Positions 36,550-47,344 of a stretch of DNA of 64,000 nucleotides are shown piece after piece. The notes beneath the pieces are model-generated. The model was not told where the DNA came from and did not search any database. It saw only the letters and a program-made list of their open reading frames with translations. This DNA comes from Antedon bifida (lineage: Eukaryota; Echinodermata; Crinoidea; Comatulida; Antedonidae). The stretch's first letter is position 1. Each line of letters starts with the position of its first letter. Position numbers and translations under genes: made by a program. The stretch lies in the NCBI GenBank assembly GCA_963402885.1, contig OY727102.1:17608001-17672000 (forward strand), in the 5' to 3' direction.

Positions 36550-37505
36550 TTAACTTAATTGTTTCAAGTCACCGTCATCTGGTCTATTTGGTTGTGGTCT
36601 TACAGTTCGCTGGCACACACACGCTACTGGAATCTTTTCAGTGTATTGTTCATACTTAAACACATCACCTTCACATCCAACCATTCTCATTGCTGTCATT
36701 GAATACATTACTTCTTTGCACTGCAATGCTGACGTCTGCTTGTTGGTAAAAGGATCAATACATGTTGTACATGATGGTCGGCATCTTGCTTTCATGATTC
36801 TGGCTGGGATACGATCAGATTGATAGTCTTCGTAGTAATCAAAGGGACACAGACCAGACTCAGATAGACTGTAATCAGCTGCAAAGAAATATGATTATGA
36901 AATATGAACATGGTAATTACTTGATGTTTTACCGGAACTAACTAAGTTTTTTTTCCTACACTATTCAACAGTGAGGTATTTCATAGATTCCGGATATTTA
37001 AAATACTCAATTATACCATAAGTATTTCTATTTGAAACATTATCTTGGGTAATGTAAAGCTCTGTCTACTCTATCAAACTAGTTTAACAAAAAAAAGTGT
37101 GATGTGCCCAAATATGGTAATGATATGCCTAAATATGGTAGTGTTATAACATCATCATGTCCATATATGGGCACATCACATTTTGTTTGTCACATAAAAT
37201 TTGATAGTGTAGACAGAGCTTTACATATACTTACTTGGTACCCGATTGTATGGGCATTCCTTATCAAGAATTGCATGTTCTGTGTTGCCAGATTCATCGA
37301 GTAACAGACTAGTATCAAATGCATGGACAGCAACAATAGTTGTTTGTGGATAGTAAAGCGTTCGTTCTATTGAAGATGTATTCGAACAAGTACTGTAGGG
37401 TCCGTCAGTGGAAGAGGTTTTGCTTAGCCTGGACGATAGAGGGTTACCGCTCACCGTCACGTCGTAGAATACGAGAGCACATAATAGCAACTTCAAAATA
37501 CGCAT
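36550..37505 (-). CDS. IL17: Interleukin-17-like cytokine D
   Basis: Exons 37505-37235 and 36878-36550 (minus) join in phase 1 to give 199 residues. The signal peptide is MRILKLLLCALVFYDVTVSG, followed by NPLSSRLSK. The pre-domain has YSTCSNTSS and VHAFDTSLL. KECPYN precedes the intron. Exon 2 holds the core: GLCPFDYYEDYQSDRIPARI, ARCRPSCTTCIDPFT, ALQCKEV, VGCEG and PVACVCQRT with an intact C-x-C, plus a short Pro/Asp tail. It is a tandem paralog of E: the first 55 or so residues of exon 2 are identical while exon 1 is much more diverged. A family 1 MITE fills part of the intron and starts ten bases from the donor. Upstream, GAGATTTCCC at 37587-37596 (GGGAAATCTC on the gene strand) resembles a kB site and is conserved in E. 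Secreted cytokine by homology. Confidence 0.94.
37055..37223. mobile_element. MITE family 1, copy 14, in the gene D intron
   Basis: Full-length copy, TAAAGCTCTGTCTACTCTAT to TGATAGTGTAGACAGAGCTTTA. The rest of this intron aligns with the intron of gene E, which lacks the element, so the insertion is younger than the D/E duplication. Confidence 0.9.
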
Positions 37506-37586
37506 GCCTCCTCTATGTCTTTTACCAGTTAATGAAATAAAAATAATTTGTTTGAATATTATGATAAAATAAGTGTCTATTTCTGA

Positions 37587-37596
37587 GAGATTTCCC
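37587..37596 (-). promoter_or_regulatory. kB-like element upstream of gene D
   Basis: GGGAAATCTC on the gene strand, one or two changes from the NF-kB consensus GGGRNNYYCC, about 80 bases above the start codon. The matching place in gene E has GGGAAACCTC (41253-41262). Confidence 0.35.
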
Positions 37597-38249
37597 TCAG
37601 ACTATTATTAGCATTAGTAAATTAGGTAATATGTATTAAAAGAACAGTTGATTGGATTGAAATCGATTACCTGAAGTTTAATTCAGAGGTCATGATGAGT
37701 CCCACGTGGTCCACTCATGGATGGACATTCTGGTCCAATATGAAGCCAAGTTTGAAAACATTCTAAAAACAAACTGTGCTGCATTGTACACATGCACAAG
37801 TATTGTATTCTAATATTAATATCTCCAATTTGCAAGTCGTCGTGTACCAAAGATACACCTGAGAAATGAGAGTGTGTTTATTGCATTAGTTTCAGTAAAC
37901 GGAAAAATTGGAAGGATGCTAGTCCGGTGGGCATTAAACAATAATGCGTCCGGTGGATGATAGCAATGTAAGAGCAAGATATAGCAGGTGAAGTAACTAT
38001 ATAAAGGCCTTGAAAAGCTGAAGAAGGATGGCATAAAAGTTACAAGACAGACTTTTATCTTTGCCCTCAAATGAGATCTAAAAATCAAAGCGATTGAGTT
38101 CGCTGTTGGAGTCCCCCGGATCTAGCATGTGTGATTATTGTTTGTTTTGTAAAATCCGGAATAAATTGAATTAAATTGGTGGAAATGTAATGCCATATTT
38201 CTCTTCAATCAATCATTCGGTTTGATACATTTTAAAGAAAAATAATAAT

Positions 38250-38364
38250 TTAAGTGAGTTGACCAATCACAAGGGACTGGTTCCGGTGATCGTGTCGTGA
38301 TTGGTCAATTGCTTGGCGCGATTATTACGACTTTGAGTTGCTGCAGCCAAGTGGGAACGAAGGT
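38250..38364. mobile_element. MITE family 2, decayed copy
   Basis: GAGTTGACCAATCACAAGGG and GTCGTGATTGGTCAATTGC arms and a right end CAAGTGGGAACGAAGGTTTA are recognisable. The left terminal repeat is gone. Confidence 0.6.
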
Positions 38365-38526
38365 TTATAATCATTGTATTCACATTATTCAATTCTACTC
38401 AAGCAGTCGTGTTCGTTAATGTAAACAGATGTTTAGGCGTTGCAATACTGTGAACTTCTCCGTGGTCATTTTCAAAAAACAAAAAAGCATTGTTATTTAC
38501 GGTAGATAGTTATTTAAAAAGTAAAT

Positions 38527-38830
38527 CATTTAAGATGCATTGTCCCCCAAAAACATGAACAATGAAGATTAATCAAATCAGACTTTGAATATGCCATTTT
38601 TCTAGTTAATCACTTCCGTAGAAAAAAAACTCCGAAAAAATAATGTTTTCACTTATAAAACGACAAAATAAACGGATAAATTAAACCAAAAACACATTGG
38701 CTATCAGTTTTTTAAGGTTAATAGTTTTTTTCCGATCCAATTTTTGGTCAAACTGAATAACTATTATGTGACATTAAAATGGCATATTAAAAAAAAAATA
38801 TTTTTTCAGGGTGACAATACATCTTTAAAA
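38527..38830. mobile_element. MITE family 4, copy 3 (inverted relative to copy 1)
   Basis: ATTGTCCCCCAAAAACATGA at the left, CAGGGTGACAATACATCTTT at the right. The interior is the reverse complement of 17823-18141. Confidence 0.8.
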
Positions 38831-40209
38831 AAAAGAAACAACTTCAATAGTATTGATTCATACGATGATAAATTATTTATTTGAAGCAAAAATTATAAAA
38901 GTATAATTGTTCTACATGCAATGTTTAAGATAATCGTGAATGATAATCATAATAAACTAACACTACAACAATAGACGATCATATGCAAGCTTAGTATAAG
39001 CAAATAACAATAGAAACAAATAGAATATTTGAATTCAATGCATTTTCAAGAGGCTTATAAAATATTTAAAAATAGGCCTATCCGGAAATTACAACTGAAT
39101 CTATAGTGTTTTTTTTTATTCTTTCAAGGTAAAAACAGTAATCATAAACAACCTAAATACGTTTTATGTTCATATTGACATTTACAATAATTGTTTCAAA
39201 CTTGTATCATACAGTTTGTTACTTTCTAAGTAGTGGTAAACAAAATAGAAAATAAGCTGTAATCATTGCCGATCTGCATAAAATTAAAAAATTCTAAAGC
39301 AAAATCATAAAATATACAAAAGCATTAATAAATACGAGCCATTAACTTTCTTATCAACTGTAACAGTCTCATTGATAGCATTAGATAATTAAATGTCCTA
39401 ATTATAAAATCTCGTTTTGTAATTTAGCAGTTATATAATATATACAGTATAGTTAATTATAGCATCTTTATTTTTTTGGATTCAAATACGAATAATTATT
39501 ATTATTTTCTATAAAAATCACTTTTAGTTATGTCTAAGTGGAATACAATATACATTCTTTTAGTTATGTCTTAAGAGGAATACAACATATATTATAATTA
39601 ATAATCGTAGGCCTAATATAAATATAATCAAAACAGTACATTATTATAATGCTGTAATGTATGCCTATACAGGCTAAGTTAGATATCATATTTTTTTCTT
39701 TAGATTGGAACTTATGTCACGTGACGAGCTCCACAATGTATTCTCTACACAGTAGATACATATAAATTTTCTGTTAACAACAGTGAGTTTATCCAAGATT
39801 ATGATACATGTGTTAAAACCACATGTATTCTGTGTTACTTAAAAAGCTTCCGCTTCATTTAAACTCATTAATAATAAATTAGCACAAACATTGTATAGCC
39901 AATAATTAATATGTTTGTGTTTGATAATATAATAATATAAAAGGCACGTTGAAGTTCTATAACGAACGATTCTTGAGCAATTACAAAATAATAGAAATTT
40001 ATATATATATATATATATATTATATTTTATATACATTGCCAATATTGCACGAAAGTCAGTAACCCAATTTGAGTCTACACAATGCAGCTACATTATGTAA
40101 TATATCATCTCTATCTATACAATAATTTAATAAATATTATAAATACTAAATAATTTCAAGGCTTCAACTTTTGTCCCGTCTGAAAGGACACTTACAAGAC
40201 GTTTTGTAT

Positions 40210-41098
40210 CTACAGTGGTGGCAGACCACTATCATCTGGTCTAGGTGCTTGTGGTCTTACAGTTCGCTGGCACACACATGCTACTGGAAACTCTTCAGTG
40301 TATTGTTCATACTTAAACACATCACCTTCACATCCAACCTTTTTCATTACCGTCATTGTGTACGTTACTTCTTTGCACTGCAATGCCGACGTCTGCTTGT
40401 TGGTAAAAGGATCAATGCATGTTGTACATGATGGCCGGCATCTTGCTTTCATGATTCTGGCTGGGATACGATCAGATTGATAGTCTTCGTAGTAATCAAA
40501 GGGACACAGACCAGACTCAGATAGACTGTAATCAGCTGTAAAAAAAGACAATATCAAAATAAGAATATGTTACCTTATTCACGATTATTTAACCGGAACC
40601 AATTCAGTTCCCTGCACTTTACTTGAACAGTGAATTATTTTAAAGATTCTAGAGATACCCAAAGTACACTATTTACTCTATCTGGTTCGTAATGTATAGA
40701 TAAGCTATCTCCATGGATACATTGTTTTGGAATTTAACCGTACAATTAAAATTATCTAATTTTATAGTTCCATGGTTTAGGTAGTATAATGTAAAATAAA
40801 ACTTACTGGGTGCCTGATTGTATGGGCATTCCCTATTCGGAATGTTACTCTGTGTGTTGTAGTCACCGGGCAGCAACAAACTAACATCAAACGCATGTAC
40901 AGGAATAATAGTTGTTTGTGGATAGTACATTGTTCGCTCCAGTGAGGTAGTATTCGAACAAGTACTGTAAGGTCCGTCTTGATTCGCAGTCGAAGAAATT
41001 GATCGTCTTAGTCTAGATGATAACGGGTTACCGCTCACCATTACCATGTCGAATACCGAAGTACAAAATACCAGCTTGAGAATATCCATTGAATTCAT
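40210..41098 (-). CDS. IL17: Interleukin-17-like cytokine E
   Basis: Exons 41098-40807 and 40535-40210 (minus) join in phase 1 to give 205 residues. The first ATG is at 41098 and yields MNSMDILKLVFCTSVFDMVM as signal peptide, ending VSG|NP. The mature part begins NPLSSRLRR; RLRR fits a furin site. Pre-domain YSTCSNTTS and VHAFDVSLL, then RECPYN. The exon 2 core GLCPFDYYEDYQSDRIPARI, ARCRPSCTTCIDPFT and PVACVCQRT is nearly the same as in D; early differences are silent, later ones change residues (M to T, A to V, RM to KK, KI to EF). The C-terminal tail differs (SGLPPL). A minus-strand TATAAA is at 41239-41234, and an acceptor-like TGTACAG just above the first ATG suggests a 5' UTR intron. Secreted cytokine by homology. 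Confidence 0.94.
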
Positions 41099-41233
41099 AT
41101 TGCCTCTATGCCTATTCACTGTACAGTTAAATAAATAAAAAATAATGTTTGTAATTATAGCTCAGGACTAGAATTGTTATACCAAGTCTGTCTGTGAGTG
41201 CTGTTTGAATGAATATCTGAAGACCGCTTCTAA

Positions 41234-41239
41234 TTTATA
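41234..41239 (-). promoter_or_regulatory. Candidate TATA box of IL-17 gene E
   Basis: TATAAA on the gene strand, about 135 bases above the start codon. GGGAAACCTC (kB-like, 41262-41253) lies 15 bases further upstream. Confidence 0.45.
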
Positions 41240-41252
41240 ACAATTACACAAC

Positions 41253-41262
41253 GAGGTTTCCC
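41253..41262 (-). promoter_or_regulatory. kB-like element upstream of gene E
   Basis: GGGAAACCTC on the gene strand, one base from GGGRNNYYCC. The position relative to the gene matches the element of gene D. Confidence 0.35.
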
Positions 41263-42037
41263 TAAAACTATTTTTAGAATTTACCTTACACCAATGAGAT
41301 CATCTGTATTATTTTTTTCCATTTGTTTCCTTGTTTGTGTGTTTAACATGCACAATATAATATTTTTATATAAGGATATAAACAGCGCCCTCAATATATT
41401 ATACAAAATCAGGAACTAAAGAATAAATTGGATTCAAGAAAATAAAAAGAAAGTGATGTTTACCTAAAAGGGACTTTTTTGTTTAAGGGATTTTTATTGT
41501 TCTTTACGTTTTAGATCATTTGTATAGCAGACTGAATGCTAATACATTACATAATATTATATTATTATAATTATCATAATACATTATGTACCGTATCATT
41601 ATTAGTTAGGAAGCACAGCACGTGATGAATTCTCCAAGGAGGCCGGTTTTTCTTTTCAATTAAATTCTTAAAATTTACTTTACTACCATTTAAAAAAACT
41701 TTGAATACAGTCTTGTGAATGAATATATATTATGTCGTGTTAATAATTAAAATTGTACTGACATCGTTATTAATGGGACACCTTCGGTACCCAACAAAGT
41801 GTCCCTTTAAAGGAATTGTCCCCTTAAGAGGAGGTGAGGTTGAGGCTGAGGTTTATATATTAGTTGTATCCTCGTTTCTTTTACAGGAAAGTGCCCCTTA
41901 ACATTTCCTGAATTGGAGTATCCCATAATAGGAGTGTTTCCTAAAATAGACAGTTTTACTGTATTTGTGAAAAATTCAATAATCTATTTATCATGTATTA
42001 TTTTTAGTATCAAATTAAACTTGCAGTTTTTTTTATC

Positions 42038-42662
42038 AAGTAGTAGTAGTGGTAGTAGTACGGGTAGTGGTTGTGGTGGCGGTGGTGGTTTGGAAGTTAT
42101 AGTGGTAGTGGCAGTGGAAGTATTACGGTAGTGGTAGTGGTATTGGTATTGGTAATGGTGGTGATGGTTTAGGTGGTGGCAGTGTTAGTAGTAGTGGTAT
42201 TGGTTGTGGTGGTGGTGATGGTTTAGGTATTGGTGGTGGCATTGGTAGTAGTAGTGGTAGTAGTGGTATGGTAGTGGTGGTGGTGATATTGGTAGTGGTG
42301 GTATTGGTAGTGGTGGTGGTGATGGTTTAGGTGGTGGTGGCAGTGGTAGTAGTAGTGGAATTGGTAGTGGTGGTGGTGATATTGGTAGTGGTGATGATTT
42401 TTTGTGGTGGTGGTGGTGGCAGTGGTAGTAGTAGTAGTAGTAGTAGTGGTGGTATTAATAGTAGTGATGATTTTTTGTGGTGGTGGTGGTGGCAGTGGTA
42501 GTAGTAGCAGTAGTAGTGGTGGTATTGGTAGTGGTGGTGGTGATGGTTTAGGTGGTGTTGGTTGCAGTGGTAGTAGTAGTAGTAGTGGAATTGGTAGTGC
42601 TGGTGGTAATATTGGTAGTGGTGATGATTTTTGTGGTGGTGGTGGCAGTGGTAGTAATAGTA
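42038..42662. repeat. GGT/AGT trinucleotide array
   Basis: About 620 bases of GGT, AGT and GAT triplets with higher-order units such as GGTGATGGTTTAGGTGGTGG and GATGATTTTTTGTGGTGG. It opens long Gly/Ser (+) and His/Thr or Pro/Leu (-) frames that I treat as artefacts of the repeat. Confidence 0.9.
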
Positions 42663-43208
42663 GTTTAAAATATTGGTGGTTTGTTTTGTTCATCCCACCA
42701 TTATTCATCAATTTCAAACCTAAACTTATTTTCATATATTATAATTATTCTAACATTCATATAGTAAAAATTGTTATAGAAAACAATTTATAATATATTT
42801 AAACAGAGTAATATTTTATTTATAGAAATAAATGTATTTATACAATAATGCAGGTTTCTTGAAAATCAAAAATTAACACTTTTGCTTTTTTATGCAATCT
42901 TTTTAGATTGATATAGCTATAAAATGCAGATTTAGTAATGAATAACATTTCTTTCTATTTTGACTATAGAAGTGTTTTGTATATTTCTTATGAAATTGTT
43001 AATATTATAAGAAAAAAATGTTTGAAGTTAGCCGAAAACTGGGTTCCACTCACTTAATCCGATTAATTCCATTATGCAAAATTCTATTTATATCTTCTTT
43101 AAATAAAAGCAAAGTCTTTATTCAGGCCTTTTGAGTTATTTTTAAAGTAATAAACTGTTTTCGGTTCTTACACCCACACTTATTCTGTTTTGACATTGGA
43201 AGACAAAA

Positions 43209-43219
43209 GGGAATTTCCC
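43209..43219. promoter_or_regulatory. Perfect kB palindrome GGGAATTTCCC
   Basis: An exact 11-base match to the palindromic NF-kB/Rel consensus. It lies 2.1 kb upstream of gene E. A TGACGTCA occurs 214 bases further on (43433-43440). Confidence 0.4.
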
Positions 43220-43552
43220 TTCGTGAGAGTCAAAGTTCAATCGGAAACGTCTACGCATGAATGCCATAAAAGGCTACACAGCTTAGTTACTTATGAATAT
43301 CTGTGCTAATTTTGACATTGACTTCTGACTTTGACTTATTATTAACAGGTTAAACTAAACTAATATGATATTTGTTTATACATACATGTATATTAACAAA
43401 AATCCTGTTTTCCATGTTTTAAGTAATGTTGATGACGTCAAATTATAGTTTTATTTATACAATTAACCATAGATAGCCTAAAATGAATATATAGCATATG
43501 ACAATATGATGGATGCTGGTCAAAAGTCAACGATTTCACAGGACCTTCATAT

Positions 43553-44890
43553 ACCTTATTTTTATAAGGTCGAGCACACTGTAGTCTATAAGAACACACT
43601 CTTTATAAGAGCATATTTATTATAAGAACACACTATAAAAACATAAGAACACAGACTTTAGAATTAGGAACTCACTTTTAAGAACACACTTTATATATAC
43701 TCTTATATAAGAACGCATGTTATAAGACCCTAGTACTTCTTATAATGATATTAATTTATAGGAATACACACTTATATAAGAACACACTCTTTTTATAAGA
43801 ACACATTTTATAAGAATATATATTTATATAAGGACAAACTTTATAATATAATAATTGTTTAATGTACATTTTATAAGAACACGTCACCTTATAAGAATAT
43901 ACTATAAGCAGTTACATATATATATATATATATATATTATTGTAGGAACATACTATAAAGAACATAGACTTTAGAATTAAGAAGCCACTTTTAAGAATAC
44001 ACTTTATATATACTCTTATATAAGAACGTACGTTATAAGACCCTATTTTTTATAATAACATGACTTTATAAGAATACACTTTATAAGAACACATTATATT
44101 TATAAGAACACATCTTATAAGAATATACATTTATATAAGGACAAACTTTATAATATAATAATTGTTTAATTTACCTTTTATAAGAACACACTATTTTTTA
44201 TAACAACAAACCTTATAAGAACATACTTTATATAAAATATACTCTATATACGAACCCACGTTATAAGAACCTACTTTTTATAAAAACATACTTTAGGCTA
44301 TAAGAATACATCTTATAAAAGAATAAACATTTATATAAGGACAAACTGTATAATAATAATAATTTTTTAATATAAATTTTATAAGAAAACATTCTTTTTA
44401 TAAGAACATACCATATAAGAATATACTTAAAGAATAGTTATATGAACACACTTTATAATAAGAATTTATAAGAACATAAATTATAATTTTATAAACACAC
44501 ATTATAAACAATTAGCAATCATTTACAAGGAAATACTTTGTGTATAGGCTATTATATAAGAACACACTTTAATAAGAAAACATTTTGTGAAAGCATACTT
44601 TAATAAGAATATATAATATAAGAACACTTTTTATAAGAACATACTTAAAAAGAATATGTAATATAAGAACAAATTTTATAAGAACATACTTAATAAGAAT
44701 ATGTAATATAAGAATAGTTTTTATAAGAACATACTTAATAAGAATATATAATATAAGAACACATTTTATAAGATCATACTTAATTAGAATATATAATATA
44801 AGAACAATTTTTATAAGAAAATACGTAATAAGAATGTATAATATAAGAACAATTTATATAAGAACATACTTATATATATTAAATAAATAT
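43553..44890. repeat. TTATAAGAACACACTT minisatellite, about 1.3 kb
   Basis: More than 60 degenerate units of the type (T)TATAAGAACAYACTT. Higher-order copying is visible: the block with GACTTTAGAATTA through TATATACTCTTATATAAGAA occurs near 43650 and again near 43968. The right half uses a longer unit with CTTAATAAGAATATATAATA. Confidence 0.9.
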
Positions 44891-45785
44891 ATTTAAAAAC
44901 TCAACAGACTTTATAAGGAGGACATACTGACATTTTGAAAATCAGTACTAATACGTTACTGAAATTGCAATCCGGTCATCAAAAAAAAAAGATTAAATAA
45001 GGTAATATAAAATAAATAAAGTTCATTTCTAAACTGACCTTATAACCCCATAGAGAGGATCTAAAAATAACCAATGAGTAAAACATTAAAAAGACCCATA
45101 TATAATAAAAGAAACAAACCGGACAAGACACACCCGTTTTACGTCAGTAGCTCGTTTTGCCACCATTTCCAATTAGCGACAAAGGATGCTAATAAATCTT
45201 TGTTTTGTGTTGAAGCCTCTGTTTTCGCAATTTAAAAACGGGATCCTAAAAATTAAACTATAGAAATATATATGAAACATACACATACATGCATGGGGTT
45301 GTATCAAAATGACCGTAATTGTTGGTCTCCTGGTAAGATTTTAAACTACATTTCGTTTGGGGTGGGGTGGAATGGGACTGTTGTTGGGCTCGGGTTGGGA
45401 TTGCGTTTTTGGCGGGCTTTGTACTTGGAAGGTTTTACTCTGTTGAGGCGGGTATTTATTTTAGTTATATATAAAATACGTTTATTATTACATTTAGTTG
45501 AAGTAATTCGATATGAGATTTTATACGTTGTAAATACATGTTAGCTATATAAAGTTAGTTTAGTATGCTTTCACATATATTTAACTTAAAAACAGTTGAA
45601 TGAAAAATGTCGTGTAGTTATAAATGTTATGTTTTTCTTGCAATCAAAAAGTTTGATCTTGGTTTTGCAGGATAGACCTAACACACATTTAACTGAACTT
45701 AGAGAGAACCACGTCAGCCAATCATAACAACTAAGTCATTTCCTAAATCGAAGGATGATGGTACGCTATTTCGTCATTAAATCTA

Positions 45786-45931
45786 AAGATTTGTTCCCAC
45801 TAGGACGCAACACAAGGACGTAAACGAAACGCAATCGTGTTGACCAATGACAAGCGACAGTTTGAATAATCCATCGCTTGTGATTGGTCAACTCACTTAC
45901 GTTGCGTTACGTCCTTGTGTTGCGTCTCTAA
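45786..45931. mobile_element. MITE family 2, tandem cluster copy 1
   Basis: AAAGATTTGTTCCCACTAGG to GTTGCGTCTCTAAAGC with full arms around CAGTTTGAATAATCCATCGC. Confidence 0.85.
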
Positions 45932-46112
45932 AGCTTGGTTCCCACTAGAACGTAACGCAAGGACGTAAACGCAACGCAAGCGTTTTAACCAATGACAAGC
46001 GAAGTTATAGACAGTTAGCAATCACAAGCGAATAAGCCATCGCTTGTGATTGGTCAATTCACTTGTGTTGCGTTACGTCCTTGTGTTGCGTCGCTAGTGG
46101 GAACCACGCTTA
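45931..46112. mobile_element. MITE family 2, tandem cluster copy 2
   Basis: TAAAGCTTGGTTCCCACTAG to CTAGTGGGAACCACGCTTA. It shares its left end with the right end of the previous copy. Confidence 0.85.
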
Positions 46113-46162
46113 ATGGGAACCAAGCATTAATGAAACGTGTATTTGCTAAGCTCGAGTAAATG

Positions 46163-46250
46163 AAGCTTAGTCCCCATGTAGGACGCAAAGACGTAGCAAC
46201 GGAAATTATTTTACCAATCACAAACAATGGGTTATTCGAAGTATTGCTTA
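46163..46250. mobile_element. MITE family 2, tandem cluster copy 3, truncated
   Basis: GAAGCTTAGTCCCCATGTAG and the TTTTACCAATCACAAACAAT arm are present. The right half is replaced by the next copy. Confidence 0.7.
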
Positions 46251-46402
46251 AGCTTGGTTCCCACTAGACGCAAAGCAAGGACGTTAACTCAATCGAGTTG
46301 ACCAATCACAGGCGACAGTTGGATTAACCATCGCATGTGATTGGCTATTCGCTTGGATTGCGGCTTACGTCCTTGCGTTCCGTCCCATTGGGAACCAAGC
46401 TT
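46251..46402. mobile_element. MITE family 2, tandem cluster copy 4
   Basis: TAAGCTTGGTTCCCACTAGA to CCATTGGGAACCAAGCTTTC, complete. Confidence 0.85.
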
Positions 46403-46559
46403 TCCGTCTTTATACATTGTAAAATAAATACAATAATACTGAAGTCATAGTAATACATAACACAAATAATGTAATTATAAATAATGTTTAATAGCTCGAT
46501 GACATTTTATATATATAAAAAAAATAAGTTAGATAAGGCTACATTTTGACTTATACCTC

Positions 46560-46625
46560 ATAGTACTCTCACTTGCACTTAGAAAGGGCTGTAGTGTTGC
46601 CCCGAAAGCTCTGCAATTTATTTCT
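46560..46625. mobile_element. Possible Penelope-like element terminal relic
   Basis: CACTTGCACTTAGAAAGGGC followed by GTAGTGTTGCCCCGAAAGCT. The same block occurs at 50680-50725 with an intact CTGATGA. See that entry. Confidence 0.25.
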
Positions 46626-47344
46626 GGTTAAATTATTAATTAAAATAGATAATACAAAATAATTTTATATCTAAATCTAAAAGGTAACTTTATGATAGAA
46701 TGATGAAAAATTATCATTATACGTATTAATACAGGGGATTAATATAATCCGAAACTTTAATACTTTAAAGTTTAATAAGTGTATTAGAAACACCACAGTT
46801 TTAGGTATATATTTTTTGGTATAGCATAACCAATTTAATCTGTTAAATTAAATACTAATTAATACAATGATCGGTTTAACTATACTTTCTATAAAAAAAA
46901 TAGACAAAAAATGTGGATGTTACTTTTAACTTATTTATAAAAACACATTTGGATTATTATAATCCGACTTTGTTGTTTAATATTAAATCTTCATTAATAA
47001 AGATTATAAATCTATAATATACAATCTAATAAATATATTCACTTTTGTGACGTTACAGTAGGCATAATAAATATAACATATTAAATATGTATAACATATA
47101 AATAAATAATGGCTCACTATAGTGTAAGCGTGTATTAATATCCATACTTAATATAAGTAGTATATTAATTAACAATATTTTATTAAATATTATATTGTTG
47201 ATTCTTAAATCGAATAATGAATTATTATTATTATATATAATAAGTGAAATTGAGTATTGCAACACAATCTATCAATGTATCTGTATACAGAATGAATACG
47301 CTGATATTATTTTTCTTTCCCATGGGCCTATTGCAGAATACTTG

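Larger units (their letters stand above)
37506..40209. other. Intergenic interval between IL-17 genes D and E
   Basis: Contains the D promoter, one decayed family 2 and one family 4 MITE, a possible LINE tail near 38160 (AATAAATTGAATTAAATTGG) and AT-rich sequence with a TATATA run near 40000. No gene seen. Confidence 0.6.
41099..47344. other. Intergenic interval between IL-17 genes E and F
   Basis: Dominated by a GGT/AGT array, the TTATAAGAACA array and the family 2 MITE cluster. A perfect kB palindrome lies at 43209. No gene seen. Confidence 0.6.

Noticed and set aside
40171-40480. Plus-strand frames over IL-17 gene E (and 36641-36823 over D)
   Set aside because: They are antisense shadows, duplicated only because D and E are paralogs.
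42223-42793. Long Gly/Ser (+) and Pro/Leu or His/Thr (-) open frames
   Set aside because: They are produced by the GGT/AGT triplet array in every frame and contain no domain, signal peptide or splice structure.
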